Positions 33,957 through 43,229 are shown, counted from the first letter of the stretch. The stretch: DNA of 64,000 nt from Bacteroidota bacterium (GCA_023392125.1 JAEVZS010000002.1:372001-436000), one strand, 5' to 3'. The notes: a model not told the origin generated them from the letters alone. Program-made: numbers and translations.

Positions 33957-34701
33957 CTGCAGTCCCTCTTTTTAATGCCAGATCTTCCAGCAGCTTTTCA
34001 GGATTGGCTCTGTGCTCAACAATCAGCCTTTTTTTGATGCGCCCATCCTGAAATACAATATTTTCTTTCGTAAACGCTGCAATATCCTGTTCGTGGGTTA
34101 CCAGCATAATGGTTTTGCCCTGATCATTCAGCTTGCAGAAGATATTCATTACTTCGATACTTGTTTTGGTGTCAAGATTTCCGGTAGGCTCATCAGCCAG
34201 AATTACCGGTGGGTCATTGACCAGCGCTCTTGCAATAGCAACCCGTTGCTGCTGTCCGCCGGAGAGCTGATTCGGATGATGTCCTGCCCGGCCGGCAAGC
34301 CCTACCGACTCAAGTGTGTGCATTGCCCTTTCCCGGCGTTCGGAAGCTTTCATCCGTTTGTTATACAACAAAGGCAGCTCGACATTGTCAAGCGCTGAAG
34401 TTCTGGATAAAAGATTGAATGATTGAAAAACGAATCCGATCTTTTGATTGCGAAGATCTGCAAGCTCATCATCAGACAGCTTGGATACATCTATTCCGTC
34501 AAGAAAATATTCGCCGGATGTCGGAATATCAAGGCAGCCAAGCATATTCATAAAAGTTGACTTACCGGATCCGCTTGCTCCCATGATTGCTAGAAAGCCG
34601 CCAGGCATGATTTCCATACTGACGTTATCCAGCGCTCTTACCTCAACATCTCCGCTCTTATAGATCTTACGAAGGTTTCTGACCGAGATAATAGGGTTCA
34701 T
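33946..34701 (-). CDS. MacB/LolD-type ABC transporter ATP-binding protein
   Basis: A 251-residue ATPase with all ABC motifs: Walker A GASGSGKSTFMN, Q-loop VFQSFNLL, signature LSGGQQQRVAIARAL, Walker B VILADEPTGNLD and switch His in MLVTHEQD. The FQSFNLLSRTSALDNVELPLLY stretch is typical of the MacB/LolD class. It overlaps the adaptor gene by 4 bp and the permease gene by 11 bp, a mark of translational coupling. It powers the tripartite exporter made with the MacA-like adaptor and TolC-like protein encoded upstream. Confidence 0.94.
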   Translation of the reverse strand: MNPIISVRNLRKIYKSGDVEVRALDNVSMEIMPGGFLAIMGASGSGKSTFMNMLGCLDIPTSGEYFLDGIDVSKLSDDELADLRNQKIGFVFQSFNLLSRTSALDNVELPLLYNKRMKASERRERAMHTLESVGLAGRAGHHPNQLSGGQQQRVAIARALVNDPPVILADEPTGNLDTKTSIEVMNIFCKLNDQGKTIMLVTHEQDIAAFTKENIVFQDGRIKKRLIVEHRANPEKLLEDLALKRGTADEL

Positions 34702-35927
34702 CGTTTACGGTTGAATTTAGGAGTGAACGGATTCGTTGTTTCGTTAGCTTCCGGTTGAGCATTGGCTATATAAGCAATTGCTATGGAATCTCCGGCATGT
34801 ATGTTGTCGCCGGATATTTCTATCTGAGAACCATCGCTTATTCCGGTCCGGATTTTAGCAGGATAAAGGCTGTCATTACGAACGAGCCAGATGAATCTTT
34901 CCATTCCGGGCTGTAGCTGAGTGCTGCGTGTTTGTCCGGAAGATTCACCCGAACGCATTCTTTCCTGTCTCTGTCCTTTGTTTTCCCGTTCTGGTTTTGG
35001 AGGCAGAAGTTCAGCCGGAGGTGTAAACTTTACGGCGGCAACAGGCACCTTTAGCACTTGTTTACTTTCAAGTACAACAATGTTTACGTTGGCAGTCATG
35101 CCAGGCATTAGCTTTTGCCCTATATTGCTTACATCAATAATCACAGTATAGGTTACCACATTGGATGTGGTGACAGGTTGGAGGCGTATCTCCTGAACGG
35201 TTCCGGTAAAATTATCATCCGGAAATGCATCGACAGTAAAATGAACGTGCTGACCGGTTTTAACCTGGCCGATATCTGCCTCATCCACATTGGCCTGAAT
35301 CTCCATACGGGTAAGATCCTGAGCAATCGTAAATAAGGTGGGTGTATTGAAGCTGGCTGCAACCGTCTGTCCTACATTTATATCCCTGGACAAAATTACG
35401 CCATCGATCGGAGCGATAATTGTTGCAAATTGTAAATTGGTTCTTGCCTTATCAGCCTGGTATACGGCAGAATTATAATTTGCTTCAGCTGCGAGGTATG
35501 CATAATATGCCTGATCATATTCTACCTGAGTAATTGCCTGTTCTTTTAGTAACACTTTATTCCGGTCATATTCTTTCTGCGCCTGCTCCATCTGAACTTT
35601 GGACCGGTACTGACTGGCTTCTACTTCCTTGAGGGAGGCAAGAAGCGCTGTTTTATCAATCTCAGCAATAACTTGTCCTTTGCGGACTTTGTCATTATAA
35701 CTGACATATATTTTTGAAATAATACCTGAGACCTGAGTTCCAACTGCAATAGTCGATATAGGATTGATTGTCCCGGTTGCCGAGATTTCATTTCGGATAT
35801 CGCCTTTCTCTACGACCGCTTTTTTAATCAAACCCGGCGCTTCTTCCTTTTTCAGGATAAAAAAATATAATAAGGCTGCGACAGCAGCAATGCTGATCAG
35901 CCAGCCGAATCCCTTTTTATTCTTCAT
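34698..35927 (-). CDS. MacA-like periplasmic adaptor (membrane fusion protein)
   Basis: A 409-residue adaptor with an N-terminal membrane anchor (residues ~6-24), a barrel-sandwich domain split by a helical hairpin (YNDKVRKGQVIAEIDKTALLASLKEVEASQ ... TIIAPIDGVILSRDINVGQTVAAS), and beta-barrel and membrane-proximal domains. A Pro/Arg-rich insert with QTRSTQLQPG precedes the last domain. It links the inner-membrane ABC complex with the TolC-like channel. Start overlaps nothing upstream (13 bp after the TolC gene); its stop overlaps the ATPase start by 4 bp. Confidence 0.92.
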   Translation of the reverse strand: MKNKKGFGWLISIAAVAALLYFFILKKEEAPGLIKKAVVEKGDIRNEISATGTINPISTIAVGTQVSGIISKIYVSYNDKVRKGQVIAEIDKTALLASLKEVEASQYRSKVQMEQAQKEYDRNKVLLKEQAITQVEYDQAYYAYLAAEANYNSAVYQADKARTNLQFATIIAPIDGVILSRDINVGQTVAASFNTPTLFTIAQDLTRMEIQANVDEADIGQVKTGQHVHFTVDAFPDDNFTGTVQEIRLQPVTTSNVVTYTVIIDVSNIGQKLMPGMTANVNIVVLESKQVLKVPVAAVKFTPPAELLPPKPERENKGQRQERMRSGESSGQTRSTQLQPGMERFIWLVRNDSLYPAKIRTGISDGSQIEISGDNIHAGDSIAIAYIANAQPEANETTNPFTPKFNRKR

Positions 35928-35940
35928 TGATACTTTTAAT

Positions 35941-37377
35941 TTATAGAATAATGTCTTTGCCCTGGTACAAATCCAGCACTTTCAGATTAAATACATATTG
36001 ATACTTGGCCTGAAGCAGATTGGAGCGCGCCTGAACGTAATTATTAAATTCCAGCTGCAAATCGATAGCTGTGCTTACTCCTATGCCATACTTATCGTTG
36101 ATATTTTTGTATGATCTTTCTGCATATTCCAGCTGCTTTTGCGATGCTTCAAAATTGGCTTTTGCGTTGATCATATCCGTATAGGCCTGTTCTATTTCTT
36201 TTCTCAGACCTATTTTGACAGCGTCTTCTTCCAGTTCAGTATTCCTGATCGTAATTTTTTGTCGCAGAACATTGTTTTTTGCCTGCCGGTAATTCAGTAT
36301 GGGTATGCTTAAATTAAAACCCACAAACTTATTGATATTGTCATAAACCTGATCAAAAAACGGATATTCAGAAGACACAGGACGCATTATATTCTGTTCG
36401 TTTACAACGACCTGTGAAGGATTTCCCTGAAGATAACCAACCGTGACAGTTTCACTGCTGCTGTTATATGTGGTCAGTTTTCTGGCACTCGAATACCCGG
36501 TAGAAACGCCGGCAGAAAGAAACAATCTGGGCATATAAGCGCCTTTATACACCAGTAGCCCTACCTCTGCACTTTCTCTCCGGAGTGAGGCGTTTTTAAT
36601 TTCCGGTCTTATTTCCATACTTTTGGCAAAGATTTCTTCCGATGACCGGTTGTCATACTCAAGGAGAACCTGATCAATAGGAACCTGTTCGAAGTCTATG
36701 CTCTCAGAGACCGGAATATTCATGGTCTGCATAAGGTTTACTTTGGCCATCCTTACCAGGTTCTGTGCCTGTATAAGCTTCAGACTATCTGATCCTAGCT
36801 GAGATTGTAGCTTCAGAAGATCTGTTTCTGTTTTCTTGCCGGCACGAACCAGCGAAATTGTCTGCTCTTTTTGTCTGATGCTTGTTCGAACCTGTTCCCG
36901 GGCCAGATCAGTCTGTTCATTAGCAAAAAGGATCTGAAGGTATGCATTCAGGACGGTCAGAACTACGGTATTTTTAATCTCCTGGGCGGAATACTCGGAA
37001 GATTGTACATTGAGCCTGCTTTGCCGGACAGTATTGCGCTGCTGCAATCCGTTAAACAGCAATAGCCCGCCATTCAGTGCAAAGCTGTTTGAACTGATAT
37101 TGGTATTGACATACTGATAGGTATACGGATCAACAGAACGTCCTGAATTAAAGTTTTGTGATGCGGTGGCATTCAATGTAGGCAATAAGTTGTTCCTGGC
37201 TTGCCTGAGGGCAATTTCATTGATTTGAACAGTATTATCTCCTCTGAGCAAATCAATGTTTCTGGCCAGTGCAGTATCAATGCACATTGCCATTGTCCAT
37301 TGAGAAACCTGAGCCTCTGTCTCAGGTAATATCCCAAGAATAATAAGTAATAGTAAACTGCCAGATAGTCGAATCAT
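35941..37377 (-). CDS. TolC-family outer membrane efflux protein
   Basis: A 478-residue outer-membrane channel protein with an N-terminal signal peptide (MIRLSGSLLLLIILGILPETEA) and two OEP repeats rich in long helices (e.g. NTVVLTVLNAYLQILFANEQTDLAREQVRTSIRQKEQ). Two typical strand segments, NLLPTLNATASQNFN and GAYMPRLFLSAGVSTGY, would form the barrel. It forms the exit duct for the MacAB-like pump encoded just downstream. The 196-bp gap to the LytTR gene upstream suggests its own promoter, with CCGGATT repeats that may be regulator sites. Confidence 0.92.
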   Translation of the reverse strand: MIRLSGSLLLLIILGILPETEAQVSQWTMAMCIDTALARNIDLLRGDNTVQINEIALRQARNNLLPTLNATASQNFNSGRSVDPYTYQYVNTNISSNSFALNGGLLLFNGLQQRNTVRQSRLNVQSSEYSAQEIKNTVVLTVLNAYLQILFANEQTDLAREQVRTSIRQKEQTISLVRAGKKTETDLLKLQSQLGSDSLKLIQAQNLVRMAKVNLMQTMNIPVSESIDFEQVPIDQVLLEYDNRSSEEIFAKSMEIRPEIKNASLRRESAEVGLLVYKGAYMPRLFLSAGVSTGYSSARKLTTYNSSSETVTVGYLQGNPSQVVVNEQNIMRPVSSEYPFFDQVYDNINKFVGFNLSIPILNYRQAKNNVLRQKITIRNTELEEDAVKIGLRKEIEQAYTDMINAKANFEASQKQLEYAERSYKNINDKYGIGVSTAIDLQLEFNNYVQARSNLLQAKYQYVFNLKVLDLYQGKDIIL

Positions 37378-37449
37378 AATTGTAAAATCACCTTCTGGGA
37401 CGTTACGTCTTCCGGTGATTTAGCTTAAGTTTTTTATTGATTTTGATTA

Positions 37450-37482
37450 AATCCGGTTCCTGATTGCAAACAGAGAATCCGG
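37450..37482. promoter_or_regulatory. Repeated AATCCGG motif upstream of the TolC-like gene
   Basis: Within the 196-bp gap before the TolC-like gene, AATCCGG occurs at 37450-37456 and 37476-37482 (26 bp start to start). The same core occurs at about 39362-39368, upstream of the kinase gene. A LytTR-type regulator often binds direct repeats about one to two helical turns apart, so these are candidate sites for the operon's own regulator. Weak evidence: 7-bp cores are common by chance. Confidence 0.3.
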
Positions 37483-37573
37483 ATTAAAAGTATATGCCGA
37501 TATTACACAACAAAAAGGAAATATACGTATAAAATAAGTGCATCGATCAAAGAACGATTCCTCTCTTCCTGTT

Positions 37574-38305
37574 TTATTTCCAGTTTTTACCTTCAATAAG
37601 CCGGGTCAGCGTATCTGCATACATATCGCCTACAGGAATCTCATGCTTGCCAATATGGATACGGTTTTTTTTAATGTAATCAATATGCCTGGTATTGATA
37701 ATGAATGATCTGTGTATTCTCATAAAATCACCGTGCGGAAGATTTTCCTCAAAAGTCTTTATTCTCATGATTGTTAATACAGGCTTATCGCTGCTTGACA
37801 GATGTATTTTGATATAATCTTTTAGCCCTTCGATGATTAAAATGTCTTCTATATTGATTTTAATAAGTTTGTATTCCGAGTTTACAAAAATATAGTCATC
37901 TTTTACGACCAGCCCCGGTTCATTCGAACCGTCGGATTCTTTTGTATCGTCTTTTAAGGAGACAGCTTTGTTTACTGCTTTTACAAAGCGTTCCAGAGGA
38001 ATGGGCTTCAGCAGATAATCAATGACCTCAAAATCGTAGCTCTCCGGTCCATACTGACTATAAGCTGTAGTAAGTATAACCATAGGTTTGTGCGTAAGAC
38101 TCTGAAGAAACTGGAAACCGGAAATATCAGGCATTCTTATATCCAGAAATAGGAGATCAATGCTTTCTTCTTTCAGAGCTTTTAAGGCCTCCATCGGATT
38201 GGTATACATACCATGTAATTCCAGAAATGGATTTTTTGAACAATAGCTTTCCAGAATTCTGAGTGCCAGTGGCTCATCATCAATAGCTATGCAGGTAAGT
38301 TTCAT
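37574..38305 (-). CDS. LytTR-type response regulator
   Basis: A 243-residue response regulator. The receiver domain (residues ~3-120) has the acidic pocket (AIDDEP), phosphoacceptor Asp in LLFLDIRMPDISG, and the conserved Thr and Lys (LTTAYSQYG, LLKPIP). The C-terminal half is a LytTR DNA-binding domain (IEDILIIEGLKDYIKIHL, MRIHRSFIINTRHIDYI). It overlaps the kinase gene by 4 bp. It most likely controls the tripartite exporter genes just downstream and perhaps its own operon. Confidence 0.94.
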   Translation of the reverse strand: MKLTCIAIDDEPLALRILESYCSKNPFLELHGMYTNPMEALKALKEESIDLLFLDIRMPDISGFQFLQSLTHKPMVILTTAYSQYGPESYDFEVIDYLLKPIPLERFVKAVNKAVSLKDDTKESDGSNEPGLVVKDDYIFVNSEYKLIKINIEDILIIEGLKDYIKIHLSSSDKPVLTIMRIKTFEENLPHGDFMRIHRSFIINTRHIDYIKKNRIHIGKHEIPVGDMYADTLTRLIEGKNWK

Positions 38306-39327
38306 AAGTCAATAGACAGATTTATCTGATATTCCTTTTCGGTAGATTTTATACTGAGATTATGTCGCTGAAAGTACAGCAATTCGAGTCGCTTGATCAC
38401 ATTTTTCAATCCTATACCCGATATGCTGTCCCGTTCGCTCCGGATAGAGGGAACAGAGTTTTTAACCATAAGCATAAGAGTATTTTTGTGAAGTTCTATT
38501 TTGATCTGTATAAAAGAAGTTTCATTATACGATACCCCATGCTTGAATGCATTTTCAATAAATGGAATGAGCAATAATGGCTCAATAGTACAGGCAGTGA
38601 AATCTCCCGTCATCAGAACAGATACTTCAACATTTTCCGGAATACGGAGCTTTTGCAGTTCAATATAGTTGTTAATATATGTGATTTCTCTGTCAAGAAG
38701 GACACGTCCGGTCTGGGTTTCCTCAAGCATATAGCGCATCAGATCAGATAGCTTTAATATAGCCTGACCCGTACTTGGAGATCCGATAGTGGCAAGTCCG
38801 TACAAATTGTTGAGCGTATTAAACAGAAAGTGCGGATTAATCTGTGATTTAAGGAAAGCCAGTTCCGAATTTAGCTTTTCATGCTCCAGATCCTGTTCCC
38901 GCTTTTGTTTTTTGAGGTACTCACCAATCATCTTGATACTGCTGCTTATCCCGAAAGCGAGTAAAAAAGAGAACAAAGTTGGTATAAAGCGGGAAAAATA
39001 TCCCTGCGAACGGTTGTGTCTGGAGCGCGTATGCGCGCGCAGCTCTTCGGCAACAGATATGTCAAAAAGAAAGTTGAGTGTCAGAATAATGGCAAAAATT
39101 AAAAGAATAGCTAAAAGATAAAAGATGACTTTTCTTTTAAACACCAGGGAAGGAATCAATAAATGAATATTGACATAAAAGAATATGGCAAGAAGACTGA
39201 GATTGAACAGGTAACGGACAAAAAAGGACAGATGGACTGTATCATTGGTGATATAAGGCATATAAAATAAAAATGCCCACACCAGAACCTGTAAAATGAT
39301 ATTTATCTGCTTAAACTTAAAACTCAT
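38302..39327 (-). CDS. LytS-type sensor histidine kinase
   Basis: A 341-residue membrane kinase. About four hydrophobic segments in residues 10-135 form the sensor part without a recognisable ligand domain. The catalytic part is of the His_kinase (PF06580) type: FLKSQINPHFLFNTLNNLYGLA holds the phospho-acceptor His, and IPFIENAFKHGV and SGIGLKNVIKRLELLY form the ATP site. It pairs with the LytTR regulator (4-bp overlap). The signal may be a substrate or stress dealt with by the exporter encoded downstream. Confidence 0.92.
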   Translation of the reverse strand: MSFKFKQINIILQVLVWAFLFYMPYITNDTVHLSFFVRYLFNLSLLAIFFYVNIHLLIPSLVFKRKVIFYLLAILLIFAIILTLNFLFDISVAEELRAHTRSRHNRSQGYFSRFIPTLFSFLLAFGISSSIKMIGEYLKKQKREQDLEHEKLNSELAFLKSQINPHFLFNTLNNLYGLATIGSPSTGQAILKLSDLMRYMLEETQTGRVLLDREITYINNYIELQKLRIPENVEVSVLMTGDFTACTIEPLLLIPFIENAFKHGVSYNETSFIQIKIELHKNTLMLMVKNSVPSIRSERDSISGIGLKNVIKRLELLYFQRHNLSIKSTEKEYQINLSIDL

Positions 39328-39451
39328 CGCCTTTTAGACCCCAAATTAAGATTAAATGAATTAATCCGGTAGTCAGGTAGATATATGGTAATAATTAATC
39401 AACCAATCAATCATTCTCATATATCAACCTGTGTTTTTTGGTGCGGATATG

Positions 39452-39952
39452 TTAATGCGGAAGCTTTTCTCTCAGTGCGCCATATATCCACGTCCCGGCT
39501 ATGGCACTAAATAAAGTAACGACAATAACGATTGCTCCGGTGCCTATCTGGGCAAAAAGCGGACCGGGGCACGCACCGGTTATCGCCCAGCCGAATCCGA
39601 AGAGCAGGCCGCCGATTATCTGACCTTTATTGAACGTCTTTGTCTGGAAATGGATAGGCTCTCCATATATTGTTTTGATATTAAACGTTCTTATAAGCCA
39701 GATAGAAATAATGCCTGTAACTACAGCACTGCCGATTACTCCGTACATATGGAATGACTGAAAACGGAACATTTCCTGAATCCGGTACCAGCTGATAATT
39801 TCAGCTTTTACAAATATTATTCCGAATAATAATCCTGTAATCAGGTATTTGAAATTATGCCACCAGGGGTTTTGTTTAGTACTCTCATTTGTACACAGGG
39901 TATCAAGATGTCTGATATCGTCGGCAATTTCTTTATTTTGAACAGAACTCAT
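39452..39952 (-). CDS. YeeE/YedE-like sulfur importer, second subunit (DUF6691 type)
   Basis: A 166-residue membrane protein with about four to five membrane segments. The helix segment GGLLFGFGWAITGACPGPLFAQIG (with the ACPGP motif) marks the second half of a YeeE/YedE-type thiosulfate or sulfur-compound permease; the other half is the gene upstream, 10 bp away. The Cys in this motif is thought to pass the substrate along in YeeE. The longer frame to 40015 would overlap the partner gene; the ATG at 39952 (MSSVQNKE) fits. Together with the upstream subunit it may take up or release reactive sulfur. Confidence 0.85.
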   Translation of the reverse strand: MSSVQNKEIADDIRHLDTLCTNESTKQNPWWHNFKYLITGLLFGIIFVKAEIISWYRIQEMFRFQSFHMYGVIGSAVVTGIISIWLIRTFNIKTIYGEPIHFQTKTFNKGQIIGGLLFGFGWAITGACPGPLFAQIGTGAIVIVVTLFSAIAGTWIYGALREKLPH

Positions 39953-39962
39953 AGATGTTAAA

Positions 39963-40532
39963 TTAAAGAGAAAGAATAAGTGGTAGTACAAAATTGGCCA
40001 TAAGTAAACCGCCAATCATAAAGCAGCAGGTAGCAACAAGAGATGGCCACTGAAGCGTTGAAAGTCCCATGATCGCATGACCGCTGGTGCAGCCACCTGC
40101 ATAGCGAGTCCCGAATCCAACAAGTCCACCGCCGACCACTATGAGTATGAATCCCCTCAGCGTAAACAGCTGTTCCCAGTTAAATAAGGCTTCCGGTACC
40201 ATTCCGTTATAATCAGTAATCCCGTATGTTGCCAGCTCATCTGCAAGCTGCGGAGAAATTTCTACCGGTGCCGGATTATGCAGCATAATCGTTGCTAGCA
40301 GCCCGCCAAGGGTGACTCCTGCCACGAAAAAGAGATTCCATACTTCTTTTTTCCAGTCATATCTGAAAAATGGGATATTGGCAGGAATGCAGGCAGCACA
40401 AATATGTCGTAAAGAGGAGCTGATACCAAACGACTTATTCCCCATAATCAGTAAGGCCGGAACTGTCAGACCTATTAAAGGCCCTGCTACGTACCAGGGC
40501 CAGGGAGAGGACAACCATTCTATAATTTTCAT
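39963..40532 (-). CDS. YeeE/YedE-like sulfur importer, first subunit
   Basis: A 189-residue membrane protein; five hydrophobic segments with Cys-bearing loops, including SLRHICAACIP near residue 42 and the signature FGTRYAGGCTSGHAIMGLSTLQ. The GGCTSGH motif and the matching ACPGP in the next gene are the two halves of the internal repeat of E. coli YeeE; here they are separate proteins (as in PmpA/PmpB pairs). The ATG at 40532 lies 7 bp after the rhodanese stop codon. Part of the ArsR-controlled sulfur operon. Confidence 0.87.
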   Translation of the reverse strand: MKIIEWLSSPWPWYVAGPLIGLTVPALLIMGNKSFGISSSLRHICAACIPANIPFFRYDWKKEVWNLFFVAGVTLGGLLATIMLHNPAPVEISPQLADELATYGITDYNGMVPEALFNWEQLFTLRGFILIVVGGGLVGFGTRYAGGCTSGHAIMGLSTLQWPSLVATCCFMIGGLLMANFVLPLILSL

Positions 40533-40539
40533 AGTTTGC

Positions 40540-40890
40540 TTAGTTACATGTGATCCTTTGCCAGGATCCTTCATTGATTACATTATTTATTCCATATGAT
40601 TGCAGAAGCTTTTTGGCTGTTTCTGCTCTTTTTCCGCTGCGGCATACCAATACGATCTGCCTGTATTGCTTCAGCGTCTCTATTTTTCCGGTAAGCTTGT
40701 CAAGCGGGTAATTGACTGAGCAGGGTGCGTGTCCGTCTGTTCTCCATTCGAGTCTGGACCGGACATCAACTATTATTACACTGCTGTCTGCCTGACTTCC
40801 GACAGTGTACTCATCGGCTTCATGCTGTTTTCCCGGAATGTCGCAGGAGGCTGCTATAATTATGAGGAGAAAAGGCAGATATTTTTTCAT
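40540..40890 (-). CDS. Rhodanese-domain lipoprotein
   Basis: A 116-residue single-domain rhodanese. The first residues form a lipoprotein signal (LLIIIAASCDIPG; Cys16 lipidated), so it acts in the periplasm or on the membrane surface. The active-site loop is VLVCRSGKRA with the catalytic Cys that carries a persulfide. The HAPCSVNYPLDKL segment adds a second Cys. It would transfer sulfane sulfur between substrates, handing it to or from the YeeE-type transporter encoded next to it. It lies 9 bp after the persulfide dioxygenase gene. Confidence 0.9.
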   Translation of the reverse strand: MKKYLPFLLIIIAASCDIPGKQHEADEYTVGSQADSSVIIVDVRSRLEWRTDGHAPCSVNYPLDKLTGKIETLKQYRQIVLVCRSGKRAETAKKLLQSYGINNVINEGSWQRITCN

Positions 40891-40899
40891 TTTGTTTTT

Positions 40900-42312
40900 T
40901 TAAGATTTCAGGCTATTGGGGCATACATAATCAGTACATGGTATACTGGTTTTACTGATTGCTCCGAATCCGCCTTCAATTTCAGTAAAGTTACGATATC
41001 CCCGGGCCTGCAATACAGATGCTGCGATCATGCTTCTGTATCCGCCGGCGCAGTGCAGATAGAAGTGTTCTCTGCTGTCAATATTCCGGATCCATTCGTT
41101 TATGTTGGCCAGAGGCCTGTTTAATGCATTCTCTATATGTGAAGACGCATATTCGCTTTCTTTTCGTACATCCAGTACGTTGCTTTGCCCCGGCCGATAT
41201 TCAGCAGCAAATTGTTCAGCGTTTATCCTTTTTACCCGATCAGTCTCCTTGCCTGCATCAATCCAGGAAGCAATCCCGTTTTTCAGATGTCCGAGTATAT
41301 TGTCGAAGCCTACCCGGCTGAGTCTGGTTACGGCTTCTTCTTCTTTGCCCGGCTCTGTAATCAGAAGAATTGGTTGCCCGACATCCCCTATCAGTGCTCC
41401 TGCCCATGGAGCAAAATCGCCGTTAAGCCCAATATTGACTGACTGGGGAATGAATACCCTGCTAAACTCCTGATTGGATCGGGTATCCAGCATCAGGGCG
41501 CCATTAAGTTCAGCGCTTTGCTCAAATTCATCCGGCGACAGTTCCTGCAGGCCATTATTGAGAACATCATCAAAACTGGTATAGCCTTTTTTGTTCATCG
41601 CAACATTCATGGGAAAATAAGCTGGTGGTGGCAGGAGACCATCTGTTACAGCCTTTATAAAGGAAGCTTTATCGGGCTGATTAAGCGCATAATTTGTTTT
41701 TTTCTGATTCCCCAGCGTATCTACAGTTTCTTTCATCATATTCTTGCCGCAGGCGCTTCCTGCTCCATGCGCAGGATATACAATAATATCATCTGCCAGT
41801 GGCATTATTTTGCCGGTGAGGCTTTCATACAGAAGTCCGGCCAGGTCTTCCTTAGTCATATTGGCCGCTTTTTGTGCCAGATCCGGTCGGCCGACATCAC
41901 CGAGAAATAGCGTGTCTCCTGTAAAGATTGCATGGTCTTTTCCATTTTCGTCTTTGAGAAGATATACCGAGCTTTCGAGGGTATGTCCAGGGGTATGCAA
42001 CAATATTATCTGCAGTTTACCCACTTTAAATGACTGGCCGTCTGAAGCTGTTATTGCTTCAAACTCCGGTTGGGCAGTAGGACCATACACAATCGGTGCT
42101 CCGGTTTTTTTGCTTAGATCCACATGACCTGATACAAAATCGGCGTGAAAATGCGTTTCGAAGATATACTTGATTTTTGCTTTATCCTGATTTGCCTTTT
42201 GTATATACGGGTCTACTTCCCGGAGCGGATCTATGATAGCTGCTTCTCCTGCTGACTCAATGTAATATGCTCCCTGAGCCAGACATCCTGTATAGATTTG
42301 TTCTATTTTCAT
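40900..42312 (-). CDS. Persulfide dioxygenase-rhodanese fusion (MBL fold)
   Basis: A 470-residue protein. Residues 1-240 are a metallo-beta-lactamase domain of the ETHE1-like class (THFHADFVSGH metal motif, HTPGHTLESSVYLL, FTGDTLFLGDVGRPDL, YPAHGAGSACG); it should oxidise glutathione or low-molecular-weight persulfide to sulfite. Two rhodanese domains follow: the first (LMLDTRSNQEF ... ILLITEPGKE) lacks the catalytic Cys and is probably structural, the second (VLDVRKESEY ... FYLHCAGGYRSM) has it. Substrate channelling between the two activities is known for similar fusions. Central enzyme of the sulfur detoxification operon. Confidence 0.92.
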   Translation of the reverse strand: MKIEQIYTGCLAQGAYYIESAGEAAIIDPLREVDPYIQKANQDKAKIKYIFETHFHADFVSGHVDLSKKTGAPIVYGPTAQPEFEAITASDGQSFKVGKLQIILLHTPGHTLESSVYLLKDENGKDHAIFTGDTLFLGDVGRPDLAQKAANMTKEDLAGLLYESLTGKIMPLADDIIVYPAHGAGSACGKNMMKETVDTLGNQKKTNYALNQPDKASFIKAVTDGLLPPPAYFPMNVAMNKKGYTSFDDVLNNGLQELSPDEFEQSAELNGALMLDTRSNQEFSRVFIPQSVNIGLNGDFAPWAGALIGDVGQPILLITEPGKEEEAVTRLSRVGFDNILGHLKNGIASWIDAGKETDRVKRINAEQFAAEYRPGQSNVLDVRKESEYASSHIENALNRPLANINEWIRNIDSREHFYLHCAGGYRSMIAASVLQARGYRNFTEIEGGFGAISKTSIPCTDYVCPNSLKS

Positions 42313-42344
42313 AAGTTGAATAGTTTAAATATATTTTAATAGCA

Positions 42345-43160
42345 TTACTGAAAAAACAGCTCTTTGATCAGGATTAAAAAACCCAGAATCAGCGTAAACC
42401 AGCCAAATGCCGGCTTTAATTTTTCGCTTTTAATATTTCTGGAGTAATATATACCGATAGCAATACCAATCAGGGCAAAAAAGCTGAAAGACAACAAAAG
42501 CGTCCAGTCAATCTGCATTCCTGTTTGAAGGTCTCCCGCAAAACCAATCAGTGATTTGGCTGCAATGATTAATAATGAAGTGCCCACAGCTGCTTTCATT
42601 GGTAATCCGACCAGTAGTACGAGAGCAGGGATGATTAAGAAGCCGCCCCCTGCCCCGACTAATCCTGTAAGTACACCCACTACAATTCCCTCGACAGCGA
42701 TCAGCGGATAGTTAAACCGTATTTGCTCAGGTCTGAAAACTTCATCATGCGGTGATGTCATTGTCTGCCGGCGAATCATTGAAAAGGCAGAGACAATCAT
42801 CATTAGTGCAAAGAGAAGCATGATTAAAGCCTCCTTCGTGATTATGAGTCCGCTAAAGTCTGCAATATGAGCAGGAATCAACGGTACCAGATAATGCCTG
42901 GTGTAGAAAACTGCTATAAAAGACGGAATAGAGAAAACAATGGCAGCCCTGTAGCATAACATTTTTTTCTTAAAATAGCTATAAGCTCCTGCAAGCGCTG
43001 TAATGCCGACGATAAACAGGGAATATGCCGTAGAGTTGACCGGATTAATGCCCATTATATAAACGAGAACCGGTACAGTAAGGATTGATCCGCCTCCGCC
43101 TATGATCCCTAGTGATAATCCAATGAGCAGAGCAAATATGAAACCAATAACAACTGCCAT
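42345..43160 (-). CDS. TauE/SafE-family sulfite/sulfonate exporter
   Basis: A 271-residue membrane protein with seven to eight helices and the twin family signature: SLGIIGGGGSILTVPVLVYIMG near the N-terminus and LTGLVGAGGGFLIIPALVLLVGLPMKAAVGTSLLIIA in the middle. Members export sulfite, sulfoacetate or similar anions. Placed directly before the persulfide dioxygenase gene, it likely removes the sulfite that enzyme makes. A candidate operator (ATATGTAAATATTTTTAT) lies 34 bp upstream of its start. Confidence 0.92.
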   Translation of the reverse strand: MAVVIGFIFALLIGLSLGIIGGGGSILTVPVLVYIMGINPVNSTAYSLFIVGITALAGAYSYFKKKMLCYRAAIVFSIPSFIAVFYTRHYLVPLIPAHIADFSGLIITKEALIMLLFALMMIVSAFSMIRRQTMTSPHDEVFRPEQIRFNYPLIAVEGIVVGVLTGLVGAGGGFLIIPALVLLVGLPMKAAVGTSLLIIAAKSLIGFAGDLQTGMQIDWTLLLSFSFFALIGIAIGIYYSRNIKSEKLKPAFGWFTLILGFLILIKELFFQ

Positions 43161-43193
43161 AATGAGAACCGGATTTTATATATTAAAATTTAT

Positions 43194-43211
43194 ATATGTA
43201 AATATTTTTAT
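43194..43211 (-). promoter_or_regulatory. Candidate ArsR operator upstream of tauE (copy 1)
   Basis: ATATGTAAATATTTTTAT, identical at 17 of 18 positions with 43586-43603. This copy lies between tauE and arsR, 34 bp before the tauE start, so the tauE operon may have its own promoter. Confidence 0.5.
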
Positions 43212-43229
43212 GTTTTACTGCAAAAAAAA

